Of a DNA stretch of 64,000 bases, positions 21,008 to 29,057 are shown piece after piece. The stretch covers positions 620,001-684,000 of the forward strand of contig NZ_CP009553.3 of assembly GCF_000767615.3 (NCBI RefSeq), read 5' to 3'. Source of the stretch: Pandoraea pnomenusa (GTDB lineage Bacteria > Pseudomonadota > Gammaproteobacteria > Burkholderiales > Burkholderiaceae). The number at the start of each line of letters is the position of its first letter. Position 1 is the first letter of the stretch. Under the pieces are notes generated by a model. It was not told the origin of the DNA and did not search any database. It was given only the letters and a program-made list of their open reading frames with translations. A program made the position numbers and the translations under genes.

Positions 21008-22117
21008 GTGCGGCGCCGGAAACGGGTGACCAGGGCATCGTTGACGTGCGGGTTCGCGCTTGTCCTCGCGGGATGTGGCCAGATCGGCTACTACGCACAG
21101 TCTATCAATGGTCATTTCACCGTGCTGCACGATGCGCAGCCGGTGGCCAATCTGCTCGCCGATCCGTCGATCGACCCGCGCTTGCGCGCGCGCCTTGTCG
21201 AAGCCGAGCAAATTCGCAGCTACGCCGTGACGGCGCTGGATGAGCCGGACAACGGCAGTTACCGCAGTTACGCGGATCTCAAGCGACCCTTCGTCGTGTA
21301 CAACGTTTTCGCCGCGCCGGCATTGTCACTTAAGCTACGCGAGTCGTGCCTGTTGGTCGTCGGGTGCGTCGAATACCGTGGCTATTACTCGCGGGAGTCG
21401 GCGCAAGCCTATGCCGACGAGCTGCACCGCGATGGCTGGGAGACGTTCGTCGCGGGAATTCCCGCCTATTCAACGTTGGGTTACTTCGACGATCCGCTGC
21501 TGAACACCTTCATTTATCTTCCCCGCGCGGAAGTCGCGCGCATGATCTTCCACGAACTTGCACACCAGATTCTGTTCGTCCGGGGCGATACACCGTTCAA
21601 CGAGTCGTTTGCCGTGACGGTGGAAACCGTGGGTGTGCGGCGATGGCTGGCATCACATCCCGATGCCGCTGTGGAGTACGAGCGCTACGACGCGCATCGA
21701 CGCCAGTTCCGCAGGTTGGTCGACGGCTATCGCAAGCGCCTGGAGGCGCTGTATGGAGGCGGCGGGACAGATGCCGAGAAGGCCAGACAGAAGGACATTC
21801 TTTTCGCCGGCATGCGTGCCGACTATGACGCATTGAAGGCCGGATGGGGCGGATATAACGGCTTCGACCGATGGTTTGAGAGCGATCTGAACAACGCCAA
21901 GATCGGTGCTTTCTCCACATACAACCAGTGGGTGCCGGCGTTCATGGCCCTGTTGGCGCAGGAGCAGGACGATTTGCCGACCTTCTACAAGGCGGTGAAA
22001 GCGCTGTCGAAGCGTCCCGAAGCGGAGCGCAACACCGAACTCGCCGCATTGGATGGCACGCCAGCCGCCGCCGCCGCCCGTGCACTGCTCGATACTCCGT
22101 TGCAGGCGAAGCGATAG
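21008..22117 (+). CDS. Putative aminopeptidase lipoprotein with HELAHQ zinc motif
   Basis: The product is a lipoprotein of the family annotated as putative aminopeptidase (Pfam Aminopep, recalled). A basic n-region (RRRKRVTR) is followed by a hydrophobic core and the lipobox LAGC. The mature protein has the gluzincin-type motif FHELAHQILFVRG, with a downstream FNESFAVTVETVG that should supply the third zinc ligand. I chose the GTG at 21008, 369 residues, because GGGAG lies ten bases upstream and the lipoprotein signal then begins at once; an ATG at 20843 would prepend 55 arginine-rich residues. It follows the molybdopterin gene by 199 bases. Confidence 0.85.
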   Translation: MRRRKRVTRASLTCGFALVLAGCGQIGYYAQSINGHFTVLHDAQPVANLLADPSIDPRLRARLVEAEQIRSYAVTALDEPDNGSYRSYADLKRPFVVYNVFAAPALSLKLRESCLLVVGCVEYRGYYSRESAQAYADELHRDGWETFVAGIPAYSTLGYFDDPLLNTFIYLPRAEVARMIFHELAHQILFVRGDTPFNESFAVTVETVGVRRWLASHPDAAVEYERYDAHRRQFRRLVDGYRKRLEALYGGGGTDAEKARQKDILFAGMRADYDALKAGWGGYNGFDRWFESDLNNAKIGAFSTYNQWVPAFMALLAQEQDDLPTFYKAVKALSKRPEAERNTELAALDGTPAAAAARALLDTPLQAKR

Positions 22118-22283
22118 GAAGCCGTTTCCGTGAGCGACGGGCCACCGTGGCGGCGGCCACCATGGTGCCGAAATACGGCGGCAATGCCGGAAATGACGGC
22201 AATGCGGCTACGATGGTGCAGCGATTTCACACGCGTACGGGCCCGCACCAGACGCGAAGGGGGGACCCGAGAACGGGCAAGGA

Positions 22284-22763
22284 TCAACCGATGACCGACT
22301 TCAGGTCGCCGAGCAGGCCGTAGAGTTGCTGCTGCCGATCCTCCGGCAGTCGGCCCAGACGCTGTTCGATCCAGCTTTCATGCGCTCGCGCCATATTGGA
22401 GAACGCCTTCTTGCCACGCGGCGTGAGCTTGATGAGAAAGGCGCGCCGGTCGTTCGCGACTGTCTCGCGCGTGACCCAGCCCTCTTTCTCCAGTTGGTCG
22501 GTGATGCCGGTGACATTCCCGCCGGTGACCATCATCCGCTTGCTCAGCTCCCCCATCTTCAGCCCTTCAGGATGCCGATCGAGCTGGGCGAGCAGGTCGA
22601 AGCGGGGCAGTGTGCAATCAAACTCCTGACGCAGGCGGGACCGGATATCCGTCTCGATCAGATTGGCACATGTCAGCAGCCGCAGCCAAAGCCGAAGGGC
22701 GTCGTGCTCGCGATCGTGGGCTCGCGTTTCGAGATCGAGAGAGTCGGAGTCGGCGAGGCTCAT
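22284..22763 (-). CDS. MarR family transcriptional regulator
   Basis: The 159-residue protein has the MarR layout: a helical dimerisation N-terminus (residues 15-60), a winged helix-turn-helix with GELSKRMMVTGGNVTGITDQL as recognition region, the wing ending TRETVANDRRAFLIKLTPRG, and a C-terminal helix pair. The wing DRRA motif is typical of the family. The upstream segment around 22777-22797 contains AAATTT twice, separated by nine bases, a possible autoregulatory site. Neighbours are the convergent aminopeptidase-like gene and, upstream on the same strand, the porin gene, separated by a strong terminator, so its targets are not obvious. Confidence 0.9.
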   Translation of the reverse strand: MSLADSDSLDLETRAHDREHDALRLWLRLLTCANLIETDIRSRLRQEFDCTLPRFDLLAQLDRHPEGLKMGELSKRMMVTGGNVTGITDQLEKEGWVTRETVANDRRAFLIKLTPRGKKAFSNMARAHESWIEQRLGRLPEDRQQQLYGLLGDLKSVIG

Positions 22764-22861
22764 GATGGATGGCGTGAAATTTACAGTATGGAAATTTTAG
22801 GTTTGAAATAAACTCGGGGTCAAGCTGGGGGCGCTACGCAGGGGGGACGGAGGACATAAAA

Positions 22862-22885
22862 AAAGGGCACCCGAAGGTGCCCTTT
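22862..22885 (-). terminator. Porin gene terminator
   Basis: AAAGGGCACC pairs with GGTGCCCTTT over a CGAA tetraloop. On the reverse strand the stem is followed by seven T residues, a strong rho-independent terminator for the leftward porin gene. Confidence 0.92.
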
Positions 22886-22916
22886 CGTCAAAGACTAAGT
22901 GACAGAAGCTGTCAGC

Positions 22917-24068
22917 TTAGAACTTGTGACGGATACCAGCCGTAACGGCGAACTGGTTGGTGCTTTGCGAGAAGCCCAGGCCGTTCAACGATGCGCCGCC
23001 AGGAGCGTCGTTGTTGGCGTGTTGCCACAGACCAACCAGGTACGTGTCCGTGCGCTTCGACAGGAAGTAGTCGACGCCCAGGTTGACTTGGTGGTACTTC
23101 GGCGACACGTTCGTGCCCAGTGCGTTGAGCGTCGACCACGTGTACGTGTACGAAGCGCCCAGTTGCAGAGCCGGGGTCAGCATGTACTTGGCGTTGGCTT
23201 CGACGTTGTCGAACTTCCAGCTGCCGCCACCGATGTATTGGTAGACGCTGTGGCCGTACACCAGACCCACCGTGGCCGGGCCGAAGGCGTAGTTGCCGCC
23301 AACCGACGCGATCCATGCCTTGTCGCTTGCGCCGCCAGCCGTCATGGCCGTCGTTGCGTCACCGCTGTTGTTGATCACGCCCGTCGAGTTGCTGCTCGGC
23401 GAACCGAGGTACAAGTAGCCAGCGCCGAACGAAACCGGGCCGTTAGCGTAGCCCAGGCCGAACGAGTAAGCGCGGTTGTTGGCGAAGCCCGTGCCCGTCG
23501 AACCGTTGTTCGCCGAGTTCGAGAAGCCGTACATACCGCCAGCGCTGAAGCCGCCGTAGTTCACGGTCGTGTACTTAACAGCGTTGTTCACGCGGAACGA
23601 GTTGTTCAGGTTGTCGTTGTCGAACGGGTGAGCGCCGGCGAACGTTGCCCACTGGCTGCCCGAAGCGTACGGACCAACGAAGTCAACCACGGAGTCGTAC
23701 TGACGACCGATGGTCAGCGTACCAGCCGTTGCGCTGCTCAGACCAACGTAGGCTTGACGACCGAAGATACGGCTGTTTTGACCTTGCGTGCCGTTGCCCA
23801 GGTTGAAGCCGCTTTCCAAGACGAAAATCGCCTTCAGGCCACCGCCGAGGTCTTCAGCACCCTTCAGGCCCCAACGCGAACCTTGCAGGTTGCCGTTGGC
23901 GAACTGGAAGTTCTTCGATGCGTTGCCCGTGCCGGCGATGTTGCCGCCAGTCTTGCTGACATATTGCAGGCCGGCGTCGATGATACCGTACAGGGTCACG
24001 CTGCTTTGTGCGTGAGCAGCGCCAGCGAATGCGCCGAGCACGCCCAGAGCGAGAAGCGACTTTTTCAT
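22917..24068 (-). CDS. Gram-negative general porin (OmpC/Omp32-like)
   Basis: The 383-residue outer-membrane protein is a trimeric general-diffusion porin of the betaproteobacterial type. A 20-residue signal peptide ends AGAAHA, and the mature chain starts QSSVTLYGIIDAGLQY, a hallmark of the family. Typical segments are SRWGLKGAEDLGGGLKAIF, GRQAYVGLSS, the loop-3 region, and a C-terminal beta-signal ending in phenylalanine (GIRHKF). GGAGATCACTCA provides the ribosome-binding site for the ATG at 24068; a frame running further upstream is not coding. Codon use is unusually regular, as expected for a highly expressed gene. It has its own promoter and terminator. Confidence 0.95.
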   Translation of the reverse strand: MKKSLLALGVLGAFAGAAHAQSSVTLYGIIDAGLQYVSKTGGNIAGTGNASKNFQFANGNLQGSRWGLKGAEDLGGGLKAIFVLESGFNLGNGTQGQNSRIFGRQAYVGLSSATAGTLTIGRQYDSVVDFVGPYASGSQWATFAGAHPFDNDNLNNSFRVNNAVKYTTVNYGGFSAGGMYGFSNSANNGSTGTGFANNRAYSFGLGYANGPVSFGAGYLYLGSPSSNSTGVINNSGDATTAMTAGGASDKAWIASVGGNYAFGPATVGLVYGHSVYQYIGGGSWKFDNVEANAKYMLTPALQLGASYTYTWSTLNALGTNVSPKYHQVNLGVDYFLSKRTDTYLVGLWQHANNDAPGGASLNGLGFSQSTNQFAVTAGIRHKF

Positions 24069-24157
24069 TGAGTGATCTCCAAAGGATTGTGAGATTTGTT
24101 TAACAAGGTCACTAGTGATAACGTCCTTGCTAATCAACTTCGCGAGAAGTTGGACGT

Positions 24158-24185
24158 AATGTAACAAATTCAATGTGGGCGGCAA
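24158..24185 (-). promoter_or_regulatory. Predicted porin promoter with 5' stem-loop
   Basis: Reading leftwards, TTGCCG (24185-24180) and TACATT (24163-24158) are 16 bases apart. A transcript from about 24151 would start at the hairpin CAACTTC-TCGC-GAAGTTG (24152-24135) and carry an approximately 80-base leader. The 318-base region 24069-24386 also drives coq7 rightwards, for which I find no clear promoter. Confidence 0.5.
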
Positions 24186-24386
24186 AGGAAAAGGCCGGTT
24201 TTGCGCGGGTTTGCGGGCACCTTTGTTTCGTTTACGCAACATCCCGGAAACCGGCTTCTGGCGGGGCTTCCGTGCGTTTGCGCCCGCGCAAGGCGCGCCG
24301 GGCAAAGGGGCGTATCATCGGCGGCGGACGCGAAATAATCGTCCAGCGTTCCACATTGTGAAAGATTGAAGTGAGTTGAATGTACG

Positions 24387-25037
24387 ATGTTCTCCGACAG
24401 CCTGATCTCCGAACTTGACCGCGGCCTGCGAGCGATCGCCGGCGTCACCCGGGCCTCACGCCCGACGCCCGTTGCGACGACGCCTTCTTCCCCTCAGGAT
24501 GTATCGATCGGCGATGATGCCCTGACCCCGCAAGAGCGACGCCACGTGGCCGGGCTCATGCGCGTGAATCACGTGGGTGAGGTCTGCGCGCAGGCGCTCT
24601 ATCAGGCACAGAAGCTGGCGACGAAGCGTTCTGAGTTGCGGGCGGCCTTCGAGCACGCGGGCAAGGAGGAAGAAGACCACCTCGCGTGGACGGCGCATCG
24701 CCTGGCGGAGCTGGGCTCGCGCCCGAGCTTGCTCAATCCCCTTTGGTACGCCGGGGCGTTCGCGATTGGTTTTGTGGCCGGCAAGTGCGGCGACAAGGTC
24801 AGCCTGGGCTTCATGTCGGAGACCGAGCGCCAGGTCGAGCATCATCTGGATGGTCACCTCAACGATCTGCCACCGCATGATCTGCGCTCGCGCGCGATCG
24901 TCGATCAGATGCGGCGCGACGAGATCGAGCACGGTCAGGCAGCGCGCGATGCCGGCGGTGTGACGTTGCCGGTGCCGGTGCAGCGGGTCATGCGCGCCGC
25001 GGCCAAAGTCATGACGACGACCGCCTACTATATATAG
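24387..25037 (+). CDS. coq7: Demethoxyubiquinone hydroxylase Coq7
   Basis: This class II di-iron hydroxylase adds the last ring hydroxyl in ubiquinone synthesis (2-polyprenyl-3-methyl-6-methoxy-1,4-benzoquinone to its 5-hydroxy product), replacing the flavin enzyme UbiF found in enterobacteria. The 216-residue protein shows the ligand motifs [36 protein letters not shown] and DEIEHGQAA, which together give the glutamate and histidine ligands of the di-iron centre. A hydrophobic stretch ([10 protein letters not shown]) would lie on the inner membrane. The first 45 residues are poorly conserved in the family. It is transcribed alone, upstream of the dcw cluster. Confidence 0.93.
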   Translation: MFSDSLISELDRGLRAIAGVTRASRPTPVATTPSSPQDVSIGDDALTPQERRHVAGLMRVNHVGEVCAQALYQAQKLATKRSELRAAFEHAGKEEEDHLAWTAHRLAELGSRPSLLNPLWYAGAFAIGFVAGKCGDKVSLGFMSETERQVEHHLDGHLNDLPPHDLRSRAIVDQMRRDEIEHGQAARDAGGVTLPVPVQRVMRAAAKVMTTTAYYI

Positions 25038-25410
25038 AGGGATGCGCGGGGCGATGACAGTTCGCCCGCCCGACCCACAACGGCAACAGGAAGACGAAGC
25101 AGCAGAACAACCCCATCGCGCGACGGCAATACCTCCCCGACTGACCCCCACCTCCCGTGTCGATTTTCCCTTTGCCCCACGGCCGCCGACCGGTATCGAC
25201 CGGGTTCCGGCACGGCGTGAGCGCGCACTACCCGGTATCGATAGTGCTGGCGGGCCTCCCGCGAGGCGATGCACAAAGTTTGAGGTTCCACTTTCACTAT
25301 CGCAGTTATGTCTTTAATTTTCCTGACAAAATTCCGTTTTCTGGCTTTAGGAAAGTGCGCTAAGTCATTGTTCTGTCTGACAAATTCCCCTGGAAAAACA
25401 GGTGAAACGC
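25038..25410. other. Gene-free upstream region of the dcw cluster
   Basis: These bases contain no supported gene; short frames across them lack protein character. The segment around 25185-25250 has several near-repeated CCGGTATCGA words (25191 and 25231). The right half becomes AT-rich, leading into the mra promoter. Confidence 0.5.
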
Positions 25411-25439
25411 TTGACCGCCCAAACACTCTCCTCTAAAGT
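25411..25439 (+). promoter_or_regulatory. Pmra, sigma-70 promoter of the dcw cluster
   Basis: TTGACC (25411-25416) and TAAAGT (25434-25439) are exactly 17 bases apart. The transcript would begin near 25446, about 95 bases ahead of the mraZ GTG, and run through the division and cell-wall genes. Confidence 0.75.
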
Positions 25440-25473
25440 GGGAAATAGTGTGAGAAAGTGTATTTTTGTGTGG
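25439..25473 (+). promoter_or_regulatory. MraZ operator: four boxes with 10-base period
   Basis: Four five-base words TGGGA, TGTGA, TGTAT and TGTGG begin at 25439, 25449, 25459 and 25469, each separated by five bases. E. coli MraZ binds TGGGN boxes separated by five bases in the same position before mraZ. Here the array starts at the end of the -10 element, so bound MraZ would block promoter escape. The second to fourth boxes deviate from TGGG, which may reflect a different specificity. Confidence 0.75.
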
Positions 25474-25539
25474 TGTAAGGCACGAAATCTTTCTCTTTCG
25501 GCATGACGGGCAGGCGGACGAAACCTCACGGGAGCGCAC

Positions 25540-25968
25540 GTGTTTCAGGGAGCCTCGGCACTTTCACTGGATGCGAAGGGACGGATGTCGATTCCGGCCC
25601 GGCATCGTGACGTGCTTCAGGGCGACGCTGAAGGCAAGGTGACGATCACGAAGCACCCCGACGGTTGTCTTTTGCTGTTCCCGCGACCCGAATGGGAAAT
25701 CTTCCGCGGCAAGATCGCCGCACTGCCGATGGACGCGCACTGGTGGCGGCGCATTTTCCTGGGCAACGCAGCCGACGTCGAGATGGATTCGGCGGGGCGC
25801 GTCCTGGTGGCGCCGGAATTGCGCGCGGCTGCGGGCATGGACAAGGAAGTCATGCTGCTGGGCATGGGCAGTCACTTTGAACTCTGGGATGCCGCGACAT
25901 ACGCCGCCAAGGAACAGGCGGCGATGGCGCAGGGCATGCCGGAAGCACTGAAGAACTTCACTTTTTGA
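25540..25968 (+). CDS. mraZ: Transcriptional regulator MraZ
   Basis: MraZ is an AbrB-like ring-forming DNA-binding protein that represses its own promoter and the dcw cluster. The 142-residue product has two SpoVT-AbrB-type repeats, each with the DxxGR motif: [14 protein letters not shown] at about residues 10-23 and [17 protein letters not shown] at about 82-98, the latter used for DNA contact. It starts with GTG at 25540, with GGGAG seven bases upstream. It heads the cell-wall operon and lies downstream of matching 10-base-period operator boxes. rsmH follows by 22 bases. Confidence 0.95.
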   Translation: MFQGASALSLDAKGRMSIPARHRDVLQGDAEGKVTITKHPDGCLLLFPRPEWEIFRGKIAALPMDAHWWRRIFLGNAADVEMDSAGRVLVAPELRAAAGMDKEVMLLGMGSHFELWDAATYAAKEQAAMAQGMPEALKNFTF

Positions 25969-25990
25969 CAGATCAGGTGGTCCGACGAGC

Positions 25991-26944
25991 ATGGCGCACG
26001 CGGTGGAAACGGTAATGCAGCACCGCACGGTCCTGCTGGAGGAGGCCGTGGATGCCTTGCTGTGGCGCGACGACGGCGTTTACGTCGACGGCACGTTCGG
26101 CCGCGGCGGGCACAGTCGCAGGGTTCTGGAGCGGCTGGGCGCAAAGGGGAGATTGATCGCGTTCGACAAGGATCCCCAAGCGATCGCGGAGGCGGCGAAG
26201 ATTGCCGATCCGCGATTTTCGATTGAGCACGAGAGCTTCGCGACGTTGCGCGAAGCGCTGGCCCGACGCGGTATCGACAAGGTGTCGGGCGTTTTGCTGG
26301 ACCTGGGCGTTTCGTCGCCGCAGATCGACGACCCTGCGCGCGGATTCAGTTTTCGTTACGACGGTCCGCTCGACATGCGCATGGATCCCACGCGCGGCGA
26401 GTCGGCGGCGGATTGGCTGGCCCGGGCAACGCTGGAAGAAATGACGGAGGTCATCAAGGACTATGGGGAAGAACGGTTTGCTTTTCAGATTGCAAAGGCG
26501 CTTGTTGCTCGCCGGGCAAACGCCGATCGCCTCGGTCCACTCGTCAGTACACGCGAGCTTGCCGAGATCGTGGCGGGTGCCGTCAAGACCCGTGAGAAGG
26601 GCAAGGACCCGGCAACACGTACCTTTCAGGCTCTACGGATTCACGTCAATCAAGAGCTTGCGGACCTGCAGATAGCCCTCGATGTGGCGGCCGATGTCCT
26701 CGAAACGGGAGGCAGACTCGTGGCGATCAGCTTTCATTCGCTGGAAGACCGTATCGTGAAGCGCTTCATGCAAGCGCGCGCGAGCGCGCCGGCGGTCGAC
26801 CGCCGCGTGCCGTTGCGCGCCCACGAAATTCCCGAGCCGCCGTTCAAGGCCAGCCGCAAGATCAAGCCGTCCGCCGCCGAGGTGGAGGCCAACCCGCGTG
26901 CGCGCTCGGCGATCATGCGGGTCATGGAGCGGGTGTCGACATGA
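25991..26944 (+). CDS. rsmH: 16S rRNA (cytosine(1402)-N(4))-methyltransferase RsmH
   Basis: RsmH (MraW) methylates N4 of C1402 in the ribosomal P site using S-adenosylmethionine. The 317-residue protein shows the N-terminal [13 protein letters not shown], the SAM-binding [32 protein letters not shown], then [14 protein letters not shown], and the C-terminal [15 protein letters not shown] motif. ATG at 25991 gives [13 protein letters not shown]; starting at the later internal methionine is possible. The stop codon overlaps the ftsL start as ATGA, indicating translational coupling. Confidence 0.95.
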   Translation: MAHAVETVMQHRTVLLEEAVDALLWRDDGVYVDGTFGRGGHSRRVLERLGAKGRLIAFDKDPQAIAEAAKIADPRFSIEHESFATLREALARRGIDKVSGVLLDLGVSSPQIDDPARGFSFRYDGPLDMRMDPTRGESAADWLARATLEEMTEVIKDYGEERFAFQIAKALVARRANADRLGPLVSTRELAEIVAGAVKTREKGKDPATRTFQALRIHVNQELADLQIALDVAADVLETGGRLVAISFHSLEDRIVKRFMQARASAPAVDRRVPLRAHEIPEPPFKASRKIKPSAAEVEANPRARSAIMRVMERVST

Positions 26945-27285
26945 GCCGGCTCAACGTCCTCCTGCTTGTGCTGCTCATCGGTTGCGCACTGTCGTTGATC
27001 AACGCGCAATATCGTGCGCGCGGTACGTTCGTCGAACTCAACCGCGAGCAGGCGCTCGAGCATCAACTCCTGCAGGACTGGGATCGCCTCCAGTACGAGC
27101 AGAGCGCGCAAAGCAAAAGCGCGCGCATCGAAAGCGTGGCGCGCACCGACCTGAAGATGCAGGCCGTCTCGCCGGGCCGCACGCAATATCTGTCCGCGCC
27201 CGCCGGCAGCGCCGGCGCCATGGTGGATGTGCCGGTGCCGAGCGCGAGCGCCGCGTCCGCCCCTGCGAGCGGAGGCAAGCGATGA
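26941..27285 (+). CDS. ftsL: Cell division protein FtsL
   Basis: FtsL is a short bitopic membrane protein that joins FtsB and FtsQ and helps activate FtsWI at the septum. The 114-residue product has an almost immediate membrane segment (residues 4-22, [19 protein letters not shown]), a periplasmic heptad-rich helix (about 30-60) and a low-complexity Ala/Ser/Pro tail. Sequence conservation of FtsL is low, so position between rsmH and ftsI plus topology carry the assignment. It overlaps both neighbours through ATGA junctions. Confidence 0.92.
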   Translation: MSRLNVLLLVLLIGCALSLINAQYRARGTFVELNREQALEHQLLQDWDRLQYEQSAQSKSARIESVARTDLKMQAVSPGRTQYLSAPAGSAGAMVDVPVPSASAASAPASGGKR

Positions 27286-29057
27286 TTCGCCGCAAGGACG
27301 CCAAGGCCAAGACAAAGGATGTGCAGTTCTCTGCCAGCCCGGTCCTGTCCGTGCGTCTGCCGATGTGGCGCTCCAAGATGCTCGTGTTTGTGATCTTCGG
27401 CGCATTCGCGTCGCTGGTCGCGCGCGCGTTCTGGATCCAGGGGCCGGGCAACGCCTTCTATCAGCGTCAGGGCGAGAGTCGTTACGAACGCACACTGGAG
27501 ATGTCCGCCACGCGCGGCAAAGTGTTCGACCGTAACGGACAGGTGCTTGCCACGAGTCTGCCCGTGAAAGCCATCTGGGCCATTCCCGAAGACGTGCCCG
27601 ACGACATTTCGGCGCAGCAGGTGCGCCAGCTCGCCAGGTTGCTCGAGATGAGCGAGTCGGATCTGCGCCGCAAGTTCAACCAGGAAAAGAGCTTCGTCTA
27701 CGTGAAGCGCCAGGTGCTGCCCGACGTGGCCAAGCAGGTGGCCGATCTGGACATCCCGGGCGTTTACCAGCGCAAGGAGTACAAGCGCTTCTATCCGGAA
27801 GGCGAGATCGCCGCGCACGTCGTCGGCTTTACCAATGTGGAAGACATCGGCCAGGAAGGCGTCGAGCTGTCGATGCAGAAGGCGCTGGCGGCCACGCCGG
27901 GCAGCCGGCGCGTGATCAAGGACCGGCTGGGGCGTGTGGTCGAGGATCTCGACATTCTGGCCCAGCCGCGCGACGGTCACGACATCACGCTGTCGATCGA
28001 CAGCAAGATTCAGTTCCTCGCCTATAGCGAACTCAAGGATGCCATCGAGCGCACCGGCGCCAAGGCCGGCAGCGCCGTGGTGCTCGACGTGCGCACGGGC
28101 GAAGTGCTCGCGCTCGCGAACCTGCCCACGTACAACCCGAACAACCGCACGAACCTGACCGGTGCGCAGCTGCGCAACCGCGTGATCACCGACACGTTCG
28201 AGCCCGGCTCGATCATGAAGCCGATCACCATCGCCGCGGCCATCGAGAACGGCCACGTGAAGCCCACGTCGACGGTCATGACCACGGGCCGCGCCAACTT
28301 CTTCGGCGCAAACATCACCGATACGCACGACTACGGGCTGCTGACCGTGGCCGGCGTGATCCAGAAGTCGAGCAACATCGGTACCGCGAAGATCGCATTG
28401 CAGATGAAGCCACAGGAAATGTGGGACATGTTTACCAGCGTCGGCCTCGGACAGGCGCCGAAGATCGGTTTTCCCGGCGCCGTGGCGGGGCGTTTGCGTC
28501 CGGCCAAGAGCTGGCGCCCGATCGAGCAGGCGACGATGGGCTACGGCTACGGCCTTTCCGCCTCGTTGATTCAACTCGCCCGTGCATACACGGTGTTTGC
28601 CCACGACGGCGAGCTGCTGCCGATCTCCATCTACAAGACGGATGGCAGCGTGGTGAAGGGCACGCCGGTGATCTCGCCGAACACGGCCCGCGAAGTGCGC
28701 AAGATGCTTGAAATGGTGACGTCGCCCGGCGGCACCGCCACGCGTGCCCAGGTCGTGGGTTATCGCGTGGGCGGCAAGACCGGGACGGCCTACAAGCAGT
28801 CGGGCCGGGGGTACGACAAGAGCAAGTATCGCGCATCGTTCGTCGGCATGGCGCCGATGTCCGAGCCGCGCATCATCGTGGCGGTCACGCTCGACGAGCC
28901 GGGACGCGGTTCGCACTACGGTGGCGTGGCGGCCGGACCGGCGTTCGCCGCGATCGTGGGCGGCACGCTGCGGGCACTGAACGTCGTGCCGGATTCGCCC
29001 GTGACGAAGCTCGTCGTGAGCGACAAGGTGGAGGAGAGCGAGCCATGGGCACCGTGA
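27282..29057 (+). CDS. ftsI: Peptidoglycan D,D-transpeptidase FtsI (PBP3)
   Basis: FtsI is the septum-specific class B penicillin-binding protein that cross-links peptidoglycan at division together with FtsW. The 591-residue product has a cytoplasmic start, one membrane segment (about residues 33-52), a pedestal domain with RGKVFDRNG, and the transpeptidase domain with Ser310 in the SIMK motif, SSN in KSSNIGTAKIA, and KTG in GGKTGTAYK. Translation from the ATG at 27282 overlaps ftsL by four bases and ends 13 bases inside murE. A longer upstream frame is shadow over rsmH. Confidence 0.96.
   Translation: MIRRKDAKAKTKDVQFSASPVLSVRLPMWRSKMLVFVIFGAFASLVARAFWIQGPGNAFYQRQGESRYERTLEMSATRGKVFDRNGQVLATSLPVKAIWAIPEDVPDDISAQQVRQLARLLEMSESDLRRKFNQEKSFVYVKRQVLPDVAKQVADLDIPGVYQRKEYKRFYPEGEIAAHVVGFTNVEDIGQEGVELSMQKALAATPGSRRVIKDRLGRVVEDLDILAQPRDGHDITLSIDSKIQFLAYSELKDAIERTGAKAGSAVVLDVRTGEVLALANLPTYNPNNRTNLTGAQLRNRVITDTFEPGSIMKPITIAAAIENGHVKPTSTVMTTGRANFFGANITDTHDYGLLTVAGVIQKSSNIGTAKIALQMKPQEMWDMFTSVGLGQAPKIGFPGAVAGRLRPAKSWRPIEQATMGYGYGLSASLIQLARAYTVFAHDGELLPISIYKTDGSVVKGTPVISPNTAREVRKMLEMVTSPGGTATRAQVVGYRVGGKTGTAYKQSGRGYDKSKYRASFVGMAPMSEPRIIVAVTLDEPGRGSHYGGVAAGPAFAAIVGGTLRALNVVPDSPVTKLVVSDKVEESEPWAP

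Noticed and set aside
25042-25317. A 91-codon frame between coq7 and mraZ
   Set aside because: Low-complexity Arg/Pro composition and no conserved feature. The region is better explained as upstream regulatory DNA.
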